The notes beneath the pieces are model-generated. The model was given only the letters and a program-made list of their open reading frames with translations. It searched no databases and was not told where the DNA came from. A stretch of DNA of 64,000 nt, from the NCBI GenBank assembly GCA_933228675.1, contig OW121744.1, positions 57,493,775 to 57,557,774 of the forward strand. The letters are read 5' to 3'. Within the stretch, counting starts at the first letter, position 1. Every line of letters begins with the position of its first letter. Source of the stretch: Stomorhina lunata (Eukaryota > Arthropoda > Insecta > Diptera > Rhiniidae). Positions 32,171 through 41,385 of the stretch are shown here, piece by piece. The position numbers and the translations under genes were made by a program.

Positions 32171-32600
32171 GGAAAAAACTTGCTGATAATAAGATTTTCT
32201 GCTTGAAATCGAAACTTTTTCTGCTTGAAAGTAGAGTAAATACGAAAAATCTTATTTTGAGAATAAAATCTTAATTTTTTAAGATTCTTTGTAAGATCGC
32301 AATCTTAAAAAAAATCTAAGCACAGGATCGATAACTAAGAATGTGTTCTTATTAATTAAGATTAAATTCTTAATTTTTAAGAATGCACTCTTAATTAATA
32401 AGAACATAATCTTAACTAATAAGAACGCATTCTTAATTATCGATCTTGTTCTTAGAACTTTTTCAAGATTGCGATCTTACAAACAATCTTGAAAAATAAG
32501 ATTTTATTCTTAAAATAAGATTTTTCGCATTTACTCTACTTTCAAGCAGAAAAAGTTTCGATTTCAAGCAGAAAATCTTATTATCAGTACGTTTTTTCTT
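32171..32600. repeat. large palindrome, arms about 200 bp
   Basis: The left arm starts GGAAAAAACTTGCTGATAAT; the right arm ends ATTATCAGTACGTTTTTTC. Blocks such as AAGTAGAGTAAATACGAAAA, GTAAGATCGCAATCTT and GATCGATAACTAAGAA have their complements in mirrored order around about 32385. It would form a long cruciform or double-stranded hairpin RNA. Confidence 0.85.
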
Positions 32601-32738
32601 ATTATAATATTCGTATTTGGTGATAAAATAAAACACATTTTTTATTATTTTTTTCCGCTTTCGCGGAATGTAATAGTATTCCTATATTTTAAAATTTTGA
32701 TTTATTTATTTTAGATTAAAGGTAGTTAGTAAAAAATT

Positions 32739-33618
32739 TTATCCTAAAAATACCTTGACTTCATCTTCCGTTGGAAAAAGTGTGCATATTTCTGTCAATA
32801 TATCTTGGAAATCGTGAGAATGAAGTGCGAGATCCTTTTTTAGAATTTGATGTACTATAATCTGGATCAGCTCATCAAGATAGTTATTGTTTAAACCTTT
32901 ATGTGAAGCATAAAATTCTAGGATGTTTTTGCCACTTACTGATTCATTCAATAAAGAAGCTAAATCCTATATAAATAAACGAAAATATTTTATGTTTTGT
33001 ACATATTTTAATGTATTAAGTAATTATCTAATACTTTTACCTTGTCAAACACTTTTTAGTTAACTTCCACATTTACAGAAGACGATGGAGTGGAAGTTAC
33101 ATCCGGACATTTTTGTAGCCACTGACCTACCTTCGACGGCATCGAAAGTATATCTTCATCAATTCCAAACTAAAGGATAAAACTATTAGTGGTTTAATTT
33201 ACTTTTTAAATTAAATAATAAAACCTGTTTCTTTTTCCAGACAAATAATTTTTCACGAAACTCCATTCGAAGTCCTAAGAGTGGAATCGCTTCCTTTACA
33301 TCTTCTGCTTTCATATACTGCAGACTTCTAAAAGTTACATTTGAGCCTGAAACAAATTAAATCAATATAATTTTTTATAAAGAAATTTACTTATGTATTT
33401 ATAAATATGATGAAAAACTTACGCTGCAGGTACGAAAAAACGCATTCCAGATCGAATTATTTCAAAAGATTTTTCAGCAACGCGTCATCGTCCGAGAAAT
33501 CTGATGAAATTTCTTGTTAAGGGCAGTTCAATTCATACTCCCCATCACATACCGGAACTAAATTGCCTTATATTGGAATATTTAAAAGGATCACTTCATC
33601 CGGATTAAAGTTTTCCAT
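32739..33618 (-). pseudogene. four-exon SAM-like gene with in-frame TAA codons
   Basis: Exons inferred from splice sites: 33423-33618 (ATG at 33618), 33225-33346, 33041-33169 and 32739-32966 (TAA end). Donors are GTAAGT, GTTTTA and GTAAAA; acceptors are TTTCAG, CTTTAG and TATATAG; phases agree throughout. The product would be about 224 codons: MENFNPDEVI..., a SAM-like segment (LECVFSYLQ across the first junction, then FRSLQYMKAEDVKEAIP and LLGLRMEFREKL), a Ser/Thr-rich linker, and a C-terminal helical block (LLNESVSGKNILEFYAS, IQIIVHQILKK, ICTLFPTEDEVKVF). The last block resembles a domain of uncharacterised arthropod proteins that often follow SAM domains. Four in-frame TAA codons (three in exon 1, one in exon 3) break it, yet no frameshift is needed. 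Function is unknown. Confidence 0.65.
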
Positions 33619-33739
33619 TTATATTTCTTATTAAATTTATATTTTTTCTCAAAAAATTAGTTTTTCACTTTTTCGCAACTACTTTGGTCGGCGGATTACA
33701 ATTTATGACAAAATACTGAAATATTTCCCTTAAACAAGC

Positions 33740-34063
33740 ACACAAATCTAGAAAATCAAGAATACGATCTTAAGATTAGAACTTACAATCTTCAAAATAA
33801 GAATAAAATCTTGAAATCAAGATCACAATCTTAAAATAAAGAATACGATCTAAAATTAAGATTTAAAATCTTATAATAAGATTAAAATCTTAAAAGCAAA
33901 CAAATTACATGTTTATTTTTAGATTGTATTCTCATAACTAAGAATTTATTCTTAAATTTAAGAATATAAATCTTACTGGCTATATTTTCAAGATTGAAAA
34001 TTCAAGATTTCGCAATCTTATATTGTAGATTTTTTTTTCTTAAAATCAGATCGTCATTTTTCT
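33740..34063. repeat. right subterminal AAGATT/AATCTT motif cluster
   Basis: AAGATT, AATCTT and TTAAGAAT recur densely on both strands (for example ACAATCTTAAAATAAAGAAT and AAAATCTTATAATAAGATT). They mirror the motif content of the left palindrome without being a clean arm. They could be transposase-binding subterminal repeats. Confidence 0.65.
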
Positions 34064-34290
34064 CTTAGTGTAGCCATTTGGTTTGCACAAGCTTTGCATA
34101 AGGGTCTAGGCAGCCAGTCGTTCAGGCGGACGCTCGATTTGGCATCATAAAATCGACTGAGGATGTTATTCTAAGTCTTAGTATACTTAATGGTGGGTCT
34201 AAAAGTAATATTTCTTTTCGTTATATAAATACATCAGTGCAAACATCTCCACCATAGGAGAAAAAGAAAGAAAAAGACATTCTACGTGAA

Positions 34291-35221
34291 GTATCTAATA
34301 TAATATTTCTTTGGTTTTTATCGTTTTATTATCCATTTTATTAAAAAGTATTTAAAGTTCAAATCTATTCATATTTAGGTATGTAAGTATCTTTAAAACA
34401 AAGTTTAGAATTAATGGAAGTCACACTATTCCAACCATCTGCCCTTTATCAAACGAAATCAATAAGTTTCTTGCAATATATCTTTAAGCAACTGATAGAT
34501 AAATAGATAAAAAAAAGTATAAGAATAACAAAAAATATGTAATGAATTTTTTCCCGCTAATGAATGTTTGCTTTAAGAGCGCCAACAACGATCGTTCAAC
34601 AGCGTATTGGGGCATGACGGAAGAAGGGCACGTGTCTGTTGGAATGTCAGTAGGGGTGTTTAAAAAGACGTACAATACAGTAAAGTAAATGCAAAAACAC
34701 CACATGAAAGCTACAACTTGGGTGGCAGGAACATCACAACATCTGAATGACTACAACCGTTGACTACAGACAGCTACGAGAACTAAACATAGCACAACGG
34801 CAGCAACTGGCTTAAGTTACACTACAACTTACTTCGATGTATAGTATACTTTGTACATAAATATTCATATATACAGACAGAGGGACGGACGGACAGACTA
34901 CATACTTTTTGCTAAAAGTTGAAAGTAAAGCAAGCAGCTCTACGACAACAGCTTCTATTCCTGTTCGTATTCGTCCAAAGTATCTAGTGGATGTTGTACG
35001 AATAAGTAAAATATTTCAGTAACTCACAGCAGGCAGCTTGTTCATTGCATACAGCAAACTCAGCATGAGCCTTCAACGTCCCCAAAGTAAGGTGAATGAG
35101 TATTGTTTTTTCGCTTTTTGTATTCATTTTAGCTATTTTTATATACACCATCAAAAAGTATGGGAGGTATATTAAAATTGTCAATCCTTTTGTAACTCAC
35201 AAAATAATGGCTTAAGATCCC
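34291..35221. other. unassigned spacer
   Basis: No gene was recognised. A GACAGAGGGACGGACGGACAG block near 34875 is probably a scrap of the dispersed repeat family. Confidence 0.45.
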
Positions 35222-37495
35222 GTAAAGTAGTAGTAGTAGTAATAATTCTTTATTTCTGTTTCTTTTTTCTTAAAAATAACAAACAATCAGTAAGAATATA
35301 CGGCCTTAGTCGTGGGCCGGAAAAAAAGAGTTTTACTCGATATAATACAACAATATTTTATATTTTTTAATTATAATTGTATTCAGATATTAAAATTTTT
35401 CTATAAGTCAAAGCATTGATAATATATTGTAATAGACTATTCCAAAAGTTAACGCCGTTTAACAGGGAAATTATCTCTTCTTCTGAAAATGTGAGTTTGT
35501 TAAAATAACGTTGTCTGTAAATATTTAAAGTTGGACATTTTCCGATAAAATGTTGCAAATTTTCGATTTCTTTCCTGTTACATAGGGAACAATATTTGTA
35601 GTTTTTTCTTGAGTGACGTGATCCATTTAGTTCTATCAAATCACAACGGGCTTTAAATATCCACATTATATCTGTTTGCCTGTGATTTTGAAAATAGTGC
35701 CGACCCATAAGAGGGTCTAGGTTTTTATAAAAAGACTCAGATTGTTGCATTTTATGAATTGTATTTCTATGGTATTCGGCTTTTAGGCAGTGGTTAATCA
35801 TAAACTGTTGGTCGTTCCACTGGTTCAGCGACATATTTTGTAACCATTGTATGTTATATTGAAGGCCTATAGAATTTAAGTGTTTTGCCCAGTATATATT
35901 TTTTTCTAAGATTAAAATGCTTAGTTGATGCGGCAATCGCGACTGAGAAAATTCAAAAATTGTTCGTTTAATATACTTCAAATGTAGTACTAGCGTAAAC
36001 AGGTGATTATCTTCCATTCCTGACTCTAGCAGAATAGTATAATTTGGGGTGAATTTTGGTAATTTTAATATTCGTTTGATAAAAAATCTTTGTAAGCTAT
36101 CCACTTGATCGAAATGTGAATGTCCCCATACCTGTGCTCCGTAAGATTGTATCGAGCGACATACGGCATTAAAAAGTTGTATTTTCGACTCAAAACATAT
36201 ATCATTTTTACCCAAAAAATTACTCCAGATCATGTTTATACAATTCTTTGCAGCTTGTGTCTTTATTTTCACATATTTTGTAAACACACATTTTGGTGTG
36301 AGTGTCATACCAAGGTAGCAGTATTCGTTCACCTTTTCAATATCATTACCACCATATTTCCACTTTTCATTTGTCGCATCTCTTCCACCATTTTTAAAAA
36401 CCATAATTTTTGATTTTGATAGATTCACCTGCAGATTCCAGTATCTGCAATACTTTTCTAAGTTATTGATCATCCTTTGTAGTACGCTTACATCATCAGC
36501 CAATAACACAATATCATCGGCGTATAACAGTAGTCTAATATTGAGACTCCCTATATGTAAGCCGCATCCAAGTTCCTCATGCAGATCGTTTATATACAGT
36601 GAAAAGAGCAGAGGGGACAGTGTGCAACCTTGTTTTACACCTGACATGGTTTCAAACTTTTCGGATAATTCTATTCCGTTCCAAACTGTGCAATATGTGT
36701 TTTTATAAACATTTTCTATACAATTAGTCATTTTAGTGGACAATCCCATTGCGTGTAATTTAAAAATTAGTGATTTTCTTGCAACCGTGTCGAATGCGGC
36801 TTTGAAGTCCACAAAAAATGCATAAACTTTTTTCTTTTCGTTAAATTTAAGATGCACAATTGATGTTAAATTATATATGTTATCGATTGTGGAATAATTT
36901 TTCCTAAAACCAGCTTGGTATTCGGAGAGCACGTTGTTTCTGTGCACCCACTTATATATGCCAATTAATACTTTGGCAGCTACGTTCATGAGGGATATGC
37001 CTCTATAATTACCTGGTTCATTTATGTTGCCTTTTTTAAATATTGGGAATATAACACCGGTAGAAAATGATTTATCACCTTGTATCTTGTTACTGTTGTT
37101 AAACAAGGTATTATATGCGTTCTTCAGTTCCTGTATTAAATCATTTGGTGCATTTTTTAGGAATTCATAAGGAATTCTGTCTTCTCCGGGAGCTTTATCT
37201 AGTTTCGAATTTTCAAGAACCGAATAAATTTCTAAAGATCTAATGTCTGCATCCAGTAACTCATCTGTGTGAAAAATGGTGCATATTGTATATCCTGAGC
37301 GGTTTGCATTGGATTTAACAGTTGCATAAAATATAATTTAAAAGTTGATGAAGAAATATTTGTAGGCTCTTGAGAATTCTTGTTTCTTATTTCGTTTGCT
37401 ATCTTCCACCATGACTTGCTGTCCGTTACCTTATTTATTTTGAGGTCTAGCTCTTTATAGTAAAGTAATTTTGTAAAGTATATTTTGGTACCTTA
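35222..37495 (-). mobile_element. 5'-truncated non-LTR retrotransposon with a long RT frame
   Basis: The minus-strand element runs from a truncated 5' border near 37495 to a 3' tail of TAC/ACT repeats (35227-35241), preceded by an AATAAAG signal (plus-strand CTTTATT near 35248). It contains the reverse transcriptase frame described separately. No endonuclease domain remains. It is the least decayed retrotransposon in the window. Confidence 0.85.
35367..37490 (-). pseudogene. non-LTR reverse transcriptase, one frameshift, 5'-truncated
   Basis: From 37106 down to 35367 the frame is open for 579 residues, and the homology extends upstream. The same frame continues to about 37260 (LDADIRSLEIYSVL, then KAPGEDRIPYEF). 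After one frameshift near 37260-37265, another frame reads to about 37490 (LKINKVTDSKSWWKIA, EPTNISSSTFKLYF). In the 579-residue part, FVDFKAAFD (98-106), SGVKQGCTLSP (155-165) and LLYADDIVLLADD (193-205) are the RT palm motifs, with the catalytic YADD intact. Near the C terminus CSLC...H....C (CX2CX9HX4C) is a zinc-knuckle-like motif. The enzyme would prime reverse transcription at nicked target DNA. I read it as a CR1/jockey-like lineage; the clade is not certain. Confidence 0.88.
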
Positions 37496-37559
37496 TACAA
37501 TTCTTAGACGATTGAGAGGCGTCCTAACGTCTTTCATTAGCACGACAGCTCTTAAATAA

Positions 37560-37810
37560 AATTAACATATTATGGTTCATTGCTTGGAGTAGTTTTTTAT
37601 TGTATTGGATGCCAAATCAGGATTATACGGTGGATGACTCATTCACCCAACGTTTTAAGTACTCAAAAAGTCCCTTATCTGAGCCGATAAGCGCGAGCTT
37701 GCATCGTCGTAGCAAAGAAGATTCGTCTTCGGCGTTTGGTTTTTCCGTATGGTAAGAATAATATATGACCGACGATTGGAGTCTCAATGTTCTTTGCGCA
37801 GTAAACAAAA
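37560..37810 (-). pseudogene. mariner transposase relic (family with HPPYxPDLA)
   Basis: On the minus strand near 37710-37600, frames read LCYDDASSRLSAQIRDFL, then after a stop SHPPYNPDLA. This is the mariner order: second catalytic Asp, then the (Y)SPDLAP third-Asp motif. Stops and a shift break it. It is a different mariner lineage from the two copies at 9711 and 16704. Confidence 0.6.
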
Positions 37811-37890
37811 AAGGAGATTAAACCGTATGCTACAATAATAGTGTTATAAGCCTCCTTTTTATTGCATATAAGATTCTATTGACTTTACTG

Positions 37891-38454
37891 TAGAGCTGCA
37901 AAACTGTCGATAGTTTCGATAGTTTGAGTAAAAACTATAGATACTATCGGATCTGCTAATTCTGGCAGTAAAATAAGAACTTTAGGGAAATAGATTACAA
38001 AATATTCCGCTCATTGACTTCAATTGTGTAATAACTAGAATTAGATTTGAATTAAATAAAACATTTTGTTGCACTACTTACCTCAAATCGCAGCGTCACT
38101 TGTAAAGAGAACGAAGTCTATTTGGTTAAAGTCGACACTTGGCCGCCGCCGCCGGCTTAATGTGTCAGTATTCTATTTATTTATTTTTACATGAACAAAT
38201 TAATTAAATTACATTAAACAATTGTAATAATAATTTACTTTTACTAAAATACTTTACTTGTCTTGCTGAAATGCAAAATATAATAATTTTAATTTGCAGT
38301 CGGCTAAAAACCTGCGTTAAATTTGTTGAAAATTTGATTTTGGCTACATTTAATCGACTTCGTATATTTGCCGATAGTATCGATAGTGAAAAAAAATTAT
38401 CGATAGTCAGTAAAAAATAAAACTATCGATACTATCGATTGTTTTCCAGCTCTA
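37891..38454. mobile_element. 564-bp hAT-type element with TATCGATA subterminal motifs
   Basis: The ends are TAGAGCTGCAAAACTGTCGA (37891) and the complement of TAGAGCTGGAAAAC (ending 38454). The flanking 8-mers are CTTTACTG (37883-37890) and CTTTACGT (38455-38462). The right end carries TATCGATA at 38378, 38398 and 38424, plus TATCGATT at 38433. The left end has TCGATAGT/TTCGATAG variants. No transposase frame. Confidence 0.72.
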
Positions 38455-38512
38455 CTTTACGTGTGAAAGTCTTAAACTCAAAGTCAACGAAATAATTGGA
38501 ACTAAACAATAG

Positions 38513-38921
38513 ACTTACTTACTTAAATGGCCTATATTTGCAACTTCTTGAGGTCAAAGGCCGAGTTTATTTTAGTATGTCATGCACTTCGATCTTGTGC
38601 GTATATTCTTCAATTTCGTAGTACAAGCTTTGAAAGATTTTCCTCTACCTGGTCCTTCCATCGCAGTTTCTGACGTTCATTGGGATCATTTTCGAACACT
38701 TTTCTTTCTGGAGTATTTGCGGTTTTTAAATCGTTTTACTATGTCGATGTCAGCGTAAAACTTATATAGTTCATTTGGTGTCGATATTAATTGTTGACAC
38801 AAACTGGTCCAACGATTTTTCATAGAATCTTATTCTCAAAAACTCCAAGAATAGCTTTATCTGCCTGTGGAAGTGCCCACAATTCAGCATCATATAATAA
38901 CAAGGGTAGTAAAGGGTTTTT
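38513..38921 (-). pseudogene. RTE-like family A, C-terminal coding part and 3' end
   Basis: On the minus strand: LPLLLYDAELWALPQADKA, ILGVFENKIL, then the NERQKLRWKD-type end, then the shared untranslated block and the ACTT-repeat tail at 38513. It continues on the far side of the mariner at 38922-39711, where the earlier RT part lies (39712-40140). Many stops and shifts. Confidence 0.75.
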
Positions 38922-39711
38922 CAATAAGAGCACTACAAAAGTTATTTAATGAAAACAAAACGGCTTTGGATATTAATGAAATTCTTTATTCCTATAAGAG
39001 CACGTTTGATGCTATTATGCATGGAACTTGATTTCTTTTGCATGGCCACCATGGTCACGCTTGCAGAAGTCCAGACGCTGAACCCAATTTTCGACGGCAT
39101 AAGTTCGCCAATACTGCTGCAATTTCATGTTCCATATTTCTACAAAGTTCATCAATCGTCGGTGGCTTGTTGTCATAGACCATACACTGAGGCGTCCAAT
39201 CGATTGGACAATTTCGTGACCAAAATGTTCTCCAAACTTGATTTTCAATAAATTGATTTTGACATTCGCTGCGTGGGTTGTGGTGCCGTCCTGTTAGAAC
39301 CACATTTCCTCCAAGTCCGTATCATCCAATTGTGCCGGTCTTGATCATCACGGAAGAAGTACGGCCCAAAGACGCCGCCGGCCCATAAGCAGCACCAAAC
39401 CATATTTTTTTCGGGATGCATGGCTCATGGAGTACGTGTGGATTACTGCCTGACCAATAACGCATATTATGTTTATTGACGAAGCCATTCAACTAGAAAT
39501 GAGCCTCATCATAAATTGGACGTAGAGCTCTTAACGTTGGAGCCACTGACTCTGAATTTCGGTAGTAAAATTTCGACTCGTTGTTGGCTTGTATATCTTT
39601 CCATCATGAAATGGGAAACCTTACTAAGGAGAAATGTCAAGAGCATCAAGAAATATGGCGTCATCTGCTGTCCCTGTCGTTGTACTTTTGTAGCGTTCCT
39701 TTTGAAAAACC
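38922..39711 (-). mobile_element. internally deleted mariner inside the RTE-like element
   Basis: The inverted ends are AGGGTTTTTCAATAAGAGC with CACTACAAAAG at the left, matched by CTTTTGTAGCGTTCC then TTTTGAAAAACC at the right. TA flanks lie at 38920-38921 and 39712-39713. The transposase remains are MERYTSQQRVEIL (start at 39604), LNGFVNKHNM, and the C-terminal ENWVQRLDFCKRDHGGHAKE ending near 39015. The middle is missing and the frame is broken. It interrupts the RT gene just after LCERLKP. Confidence 0.8.
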
Positions 39712-40140
39712 TAGGCTTTAGCCTTTCACACAACATGGTCGATATAATTTTATATGCAATTTAAAGGAGGCTTATACCTCTTTAATTGGCACATACAATT
39801 TTATCTCCTTTTTTGTGCACTGGACAAAGAACACTGAGACGTTCTTCTAACCCCGAGGCCTTGAAGCTCTTCTGTCAAACCATCGGCACCCGTAGCTTTG
39901 TTATTTTTCAGTCGAGTTACTGCAATTCTAACTTAATTTTGGTTGGGTGTTGGACATATTACGCTGTCATAATTGATTTGTTCAGGCGTGTCATCTTGAC
40001 TGTGTCATCTTGGTAGAATTTACGCACTTCGTTTTGACTCTTATACATCACGATTTCTCCACTCGTCTCTTCATTTTTTTTTTTGGAATAGGCGTTTCTC
40101 TTCCTCCTTTTCTCTTTTGATATCTTTCTAAAGTTCGACA
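39712..40140 (-). pseudogene. RTE-like family A, N-terminal RT part
   Basis: Minus-strand frames give NEVRKFYQDDTVKMTRLNK, LSVLCPVHKKGDKIV, CANWRGISLPLN and TMLCERLKP. These are RT finger motifs (PVHKKGD, ANYRGISL) of the RTE-like family also seen at 58768. Stops and shifts are present. The central palm (including the catalytic Asp box) is absent from this copy. Confidence 0.7.
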
Positions 40141-40390
40141 ATGAGACTTCACACCAGGTTAATCTACCACTGACCAGATCTTTACACTACTTCAAATCCT
40201 GGAGAGAAACAAAAAGACACATATCATCTCTTCGTTGACTACAAGGCGGCATTTGAATAGGCGTTTCTATTTCCTCCTTTTCTCTAGATATATTTCTAAA
40301 GCTCGACAATGAGACTTCATACCAGGTTAATCTACCACTGAACAGATCTTTACACTACCTCAAATCCTAGAGAGAAACAAAAAGACATGA
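40087..40390 (+). pseudogene. duplicated RT fragment, 170-bp tandem
   Basis: AATAGGCGTTTCT recurs at 40087 and 40257, and each copy ends with ACCAGGTTAATCTACCACTG, the CAGATCTTTACACTAC block, and CTCAAATCCT.GAGAGAAAC. In frame it reads STTDQIFTLLQILER, the RTE-like motif also seen at 58840. After a frameshift the first copy reads toward FVDYKAAFE. It lies in opposite orientation to the fragment just left of it. Confidence 0.65.
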
Positions 40391-40894
40391 GAGATGCTAC
40401 TGGAGTTTGCCGATGACTTTGAATTTTGAGACGCACATTGCTAGAGGTGACGGATGCTTGACCTTTGACATAAACAGGTAGTAAATATGGAATGTAATGA
40501 GATGCAGTCGTTGCCTGGCGTCTCCTGCTATCAGATAAGAACTGTATTCAATTCCTACTCTAACCTCCTCGTGGTACATCCTGGTAACCCGAGCATCCTA
40601 GTTGAAGATACGTTAAACAATCCGTGTGAGACTTTAGGTTTTGGCTAATATGGGAGGAGGTTGTCCTTAAGCCATACGAACATATTTGATCTAAGGGTCT
40701 AATCGTACTTGCTAAAGTGCCAAACTGCTGGCGTCTGTTTATCATGTTAGTTGCGACTGCAAACGGGCTTCTATCTCGGATAGAGCGGTTCGTGGCTTGT
40801 GTCTTTGGACTCATCACCCATCGACTTAGCACTTACGATGTTTTAAGCATGAAATGAAACAACATTAAAGAATACATACTACTCCAAGGGGTAA
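40391..40894. other. unassigned, probably decayed retrotransposon DNA
   Basis: A CATAAACAGGTAGTAAATATG block near 40468 resembles the family A 3' end and CCTCCTCGTGGTA near 40564 resembles DNA at 672-685. A 90-codon minus-strand frame (40560-40832) is not recognised. Confidence 0.4.
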
Positions 40895-41385
40895 TCATAA
40901 CACCAATGTTAAAGCTGTGCTCCTAAATGGCTGTGAGACTAGGAATATCTCGAGCCGAGAGATGAACAGTCTTCAAGCTTTTGTTAATCGGTACTTAAGA
41001 CGTATACTCAAGTCAAAATCTCCAATGAAGACCTATGATTGCGCACCACTAAGGACTCGCTATAAATAAGCATACGCACTAGAAAATATGGCTGGCTAGG
41101 ACACACATTGAGAAAAGCGGCCACTGATATAAATCGTCAAGCTATTGAATATAATCCTCAAGGCTCCAGGAGGTCTGGTAGACCCGCAAACACGTGGAGA
41201 CGCCAAACTGAGAACGAGCTGAGGGAGTTCGGTGTATCATGGAACGAGATGAAAGTGATGACTAGCGATAAACTTACATGGAAAGCATTTGTTGAGGCCC
41301 TATGTTCCACCAGGAATTAAAGGACTAAATATATATATTTTTATGAATGAAACCAGAGGCTGTATGCTGGATAACAGAAGAAGAA
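40895..41385 (+). pseudogene. RTE-like family B, C-terminal coding part and 3' end
   Basis: The frame reads NVKAVLLNGCETRNIS, LQAFVNRYLRRILKS, then from 41108 LRKAATDINRQAIEYNPQG and GRPANTWRRQTENELREFG, ending EALCSTRN (stop at 41320). The order LLYGCET-type, FVNRCLRRI-type, GRPRNTWRR-type and LCS end is that of RTE-like endonuclease-reverse transcriptases. The RT palm is missing and stops interrupt the middle. The element ends in GGATAACAGAAGAAGAA, shared with 47158 and 23900. Confidence 0.8.

Larger units (their letters stand above)
32164..34070. mobile_element. 1.9-kb inverted-repeat element carrying a SAM-like gene
   Basis: The ends are CACTCAGGGAAAAA (32164) and the complement of CACTAAGAGAAAAA (ending 34070), flanked by TA on both sides (32162-32163, 34071-34072). 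An alternative reading is an 8-bp TAGCCATT duplication with five extra bases at the left. Both ends are filled with AAGATT/AATCTT motifs; the left end is a 430-bp foldback (32171-32600). The only gene-like content is a four-exon minus-strand frame (32739-33618). No transposase is visible. CACTA-like ends suggest, but do not prove, a link to CACTA-type elements. Confidence 0.65.
31960..34290 (+). repeat. dispersed repeat split by the 1.9-kb insertion
   Basis: The left half (31960-32163) has ATATGAGAGCTTTTGTCAAA and CGGGATAATGAACCAATTTC. The right half (34071-34290) has GGCAGCCAGTCGTTCAGGCG, AAAATCGACTGAGGATG and TTAATGGTGGGTCTAAAAG. Together they are one copy of the family at 22316-23104, cut at AATAGCCATT by the element at 32164-34070. 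This gives the relative age: dispersed repeat first, insertion later. Confidence 0.75.

Noticed and set aside
32162..34078. A firm CACTA superfamily assignment for the SAM-carrying element
   Set aside because: Ends start with CACT, but the flanks show TA (or an offset 8-bp TAGCCATT), not the 3-bp duplication usual for CACTA, and no transposase is present.
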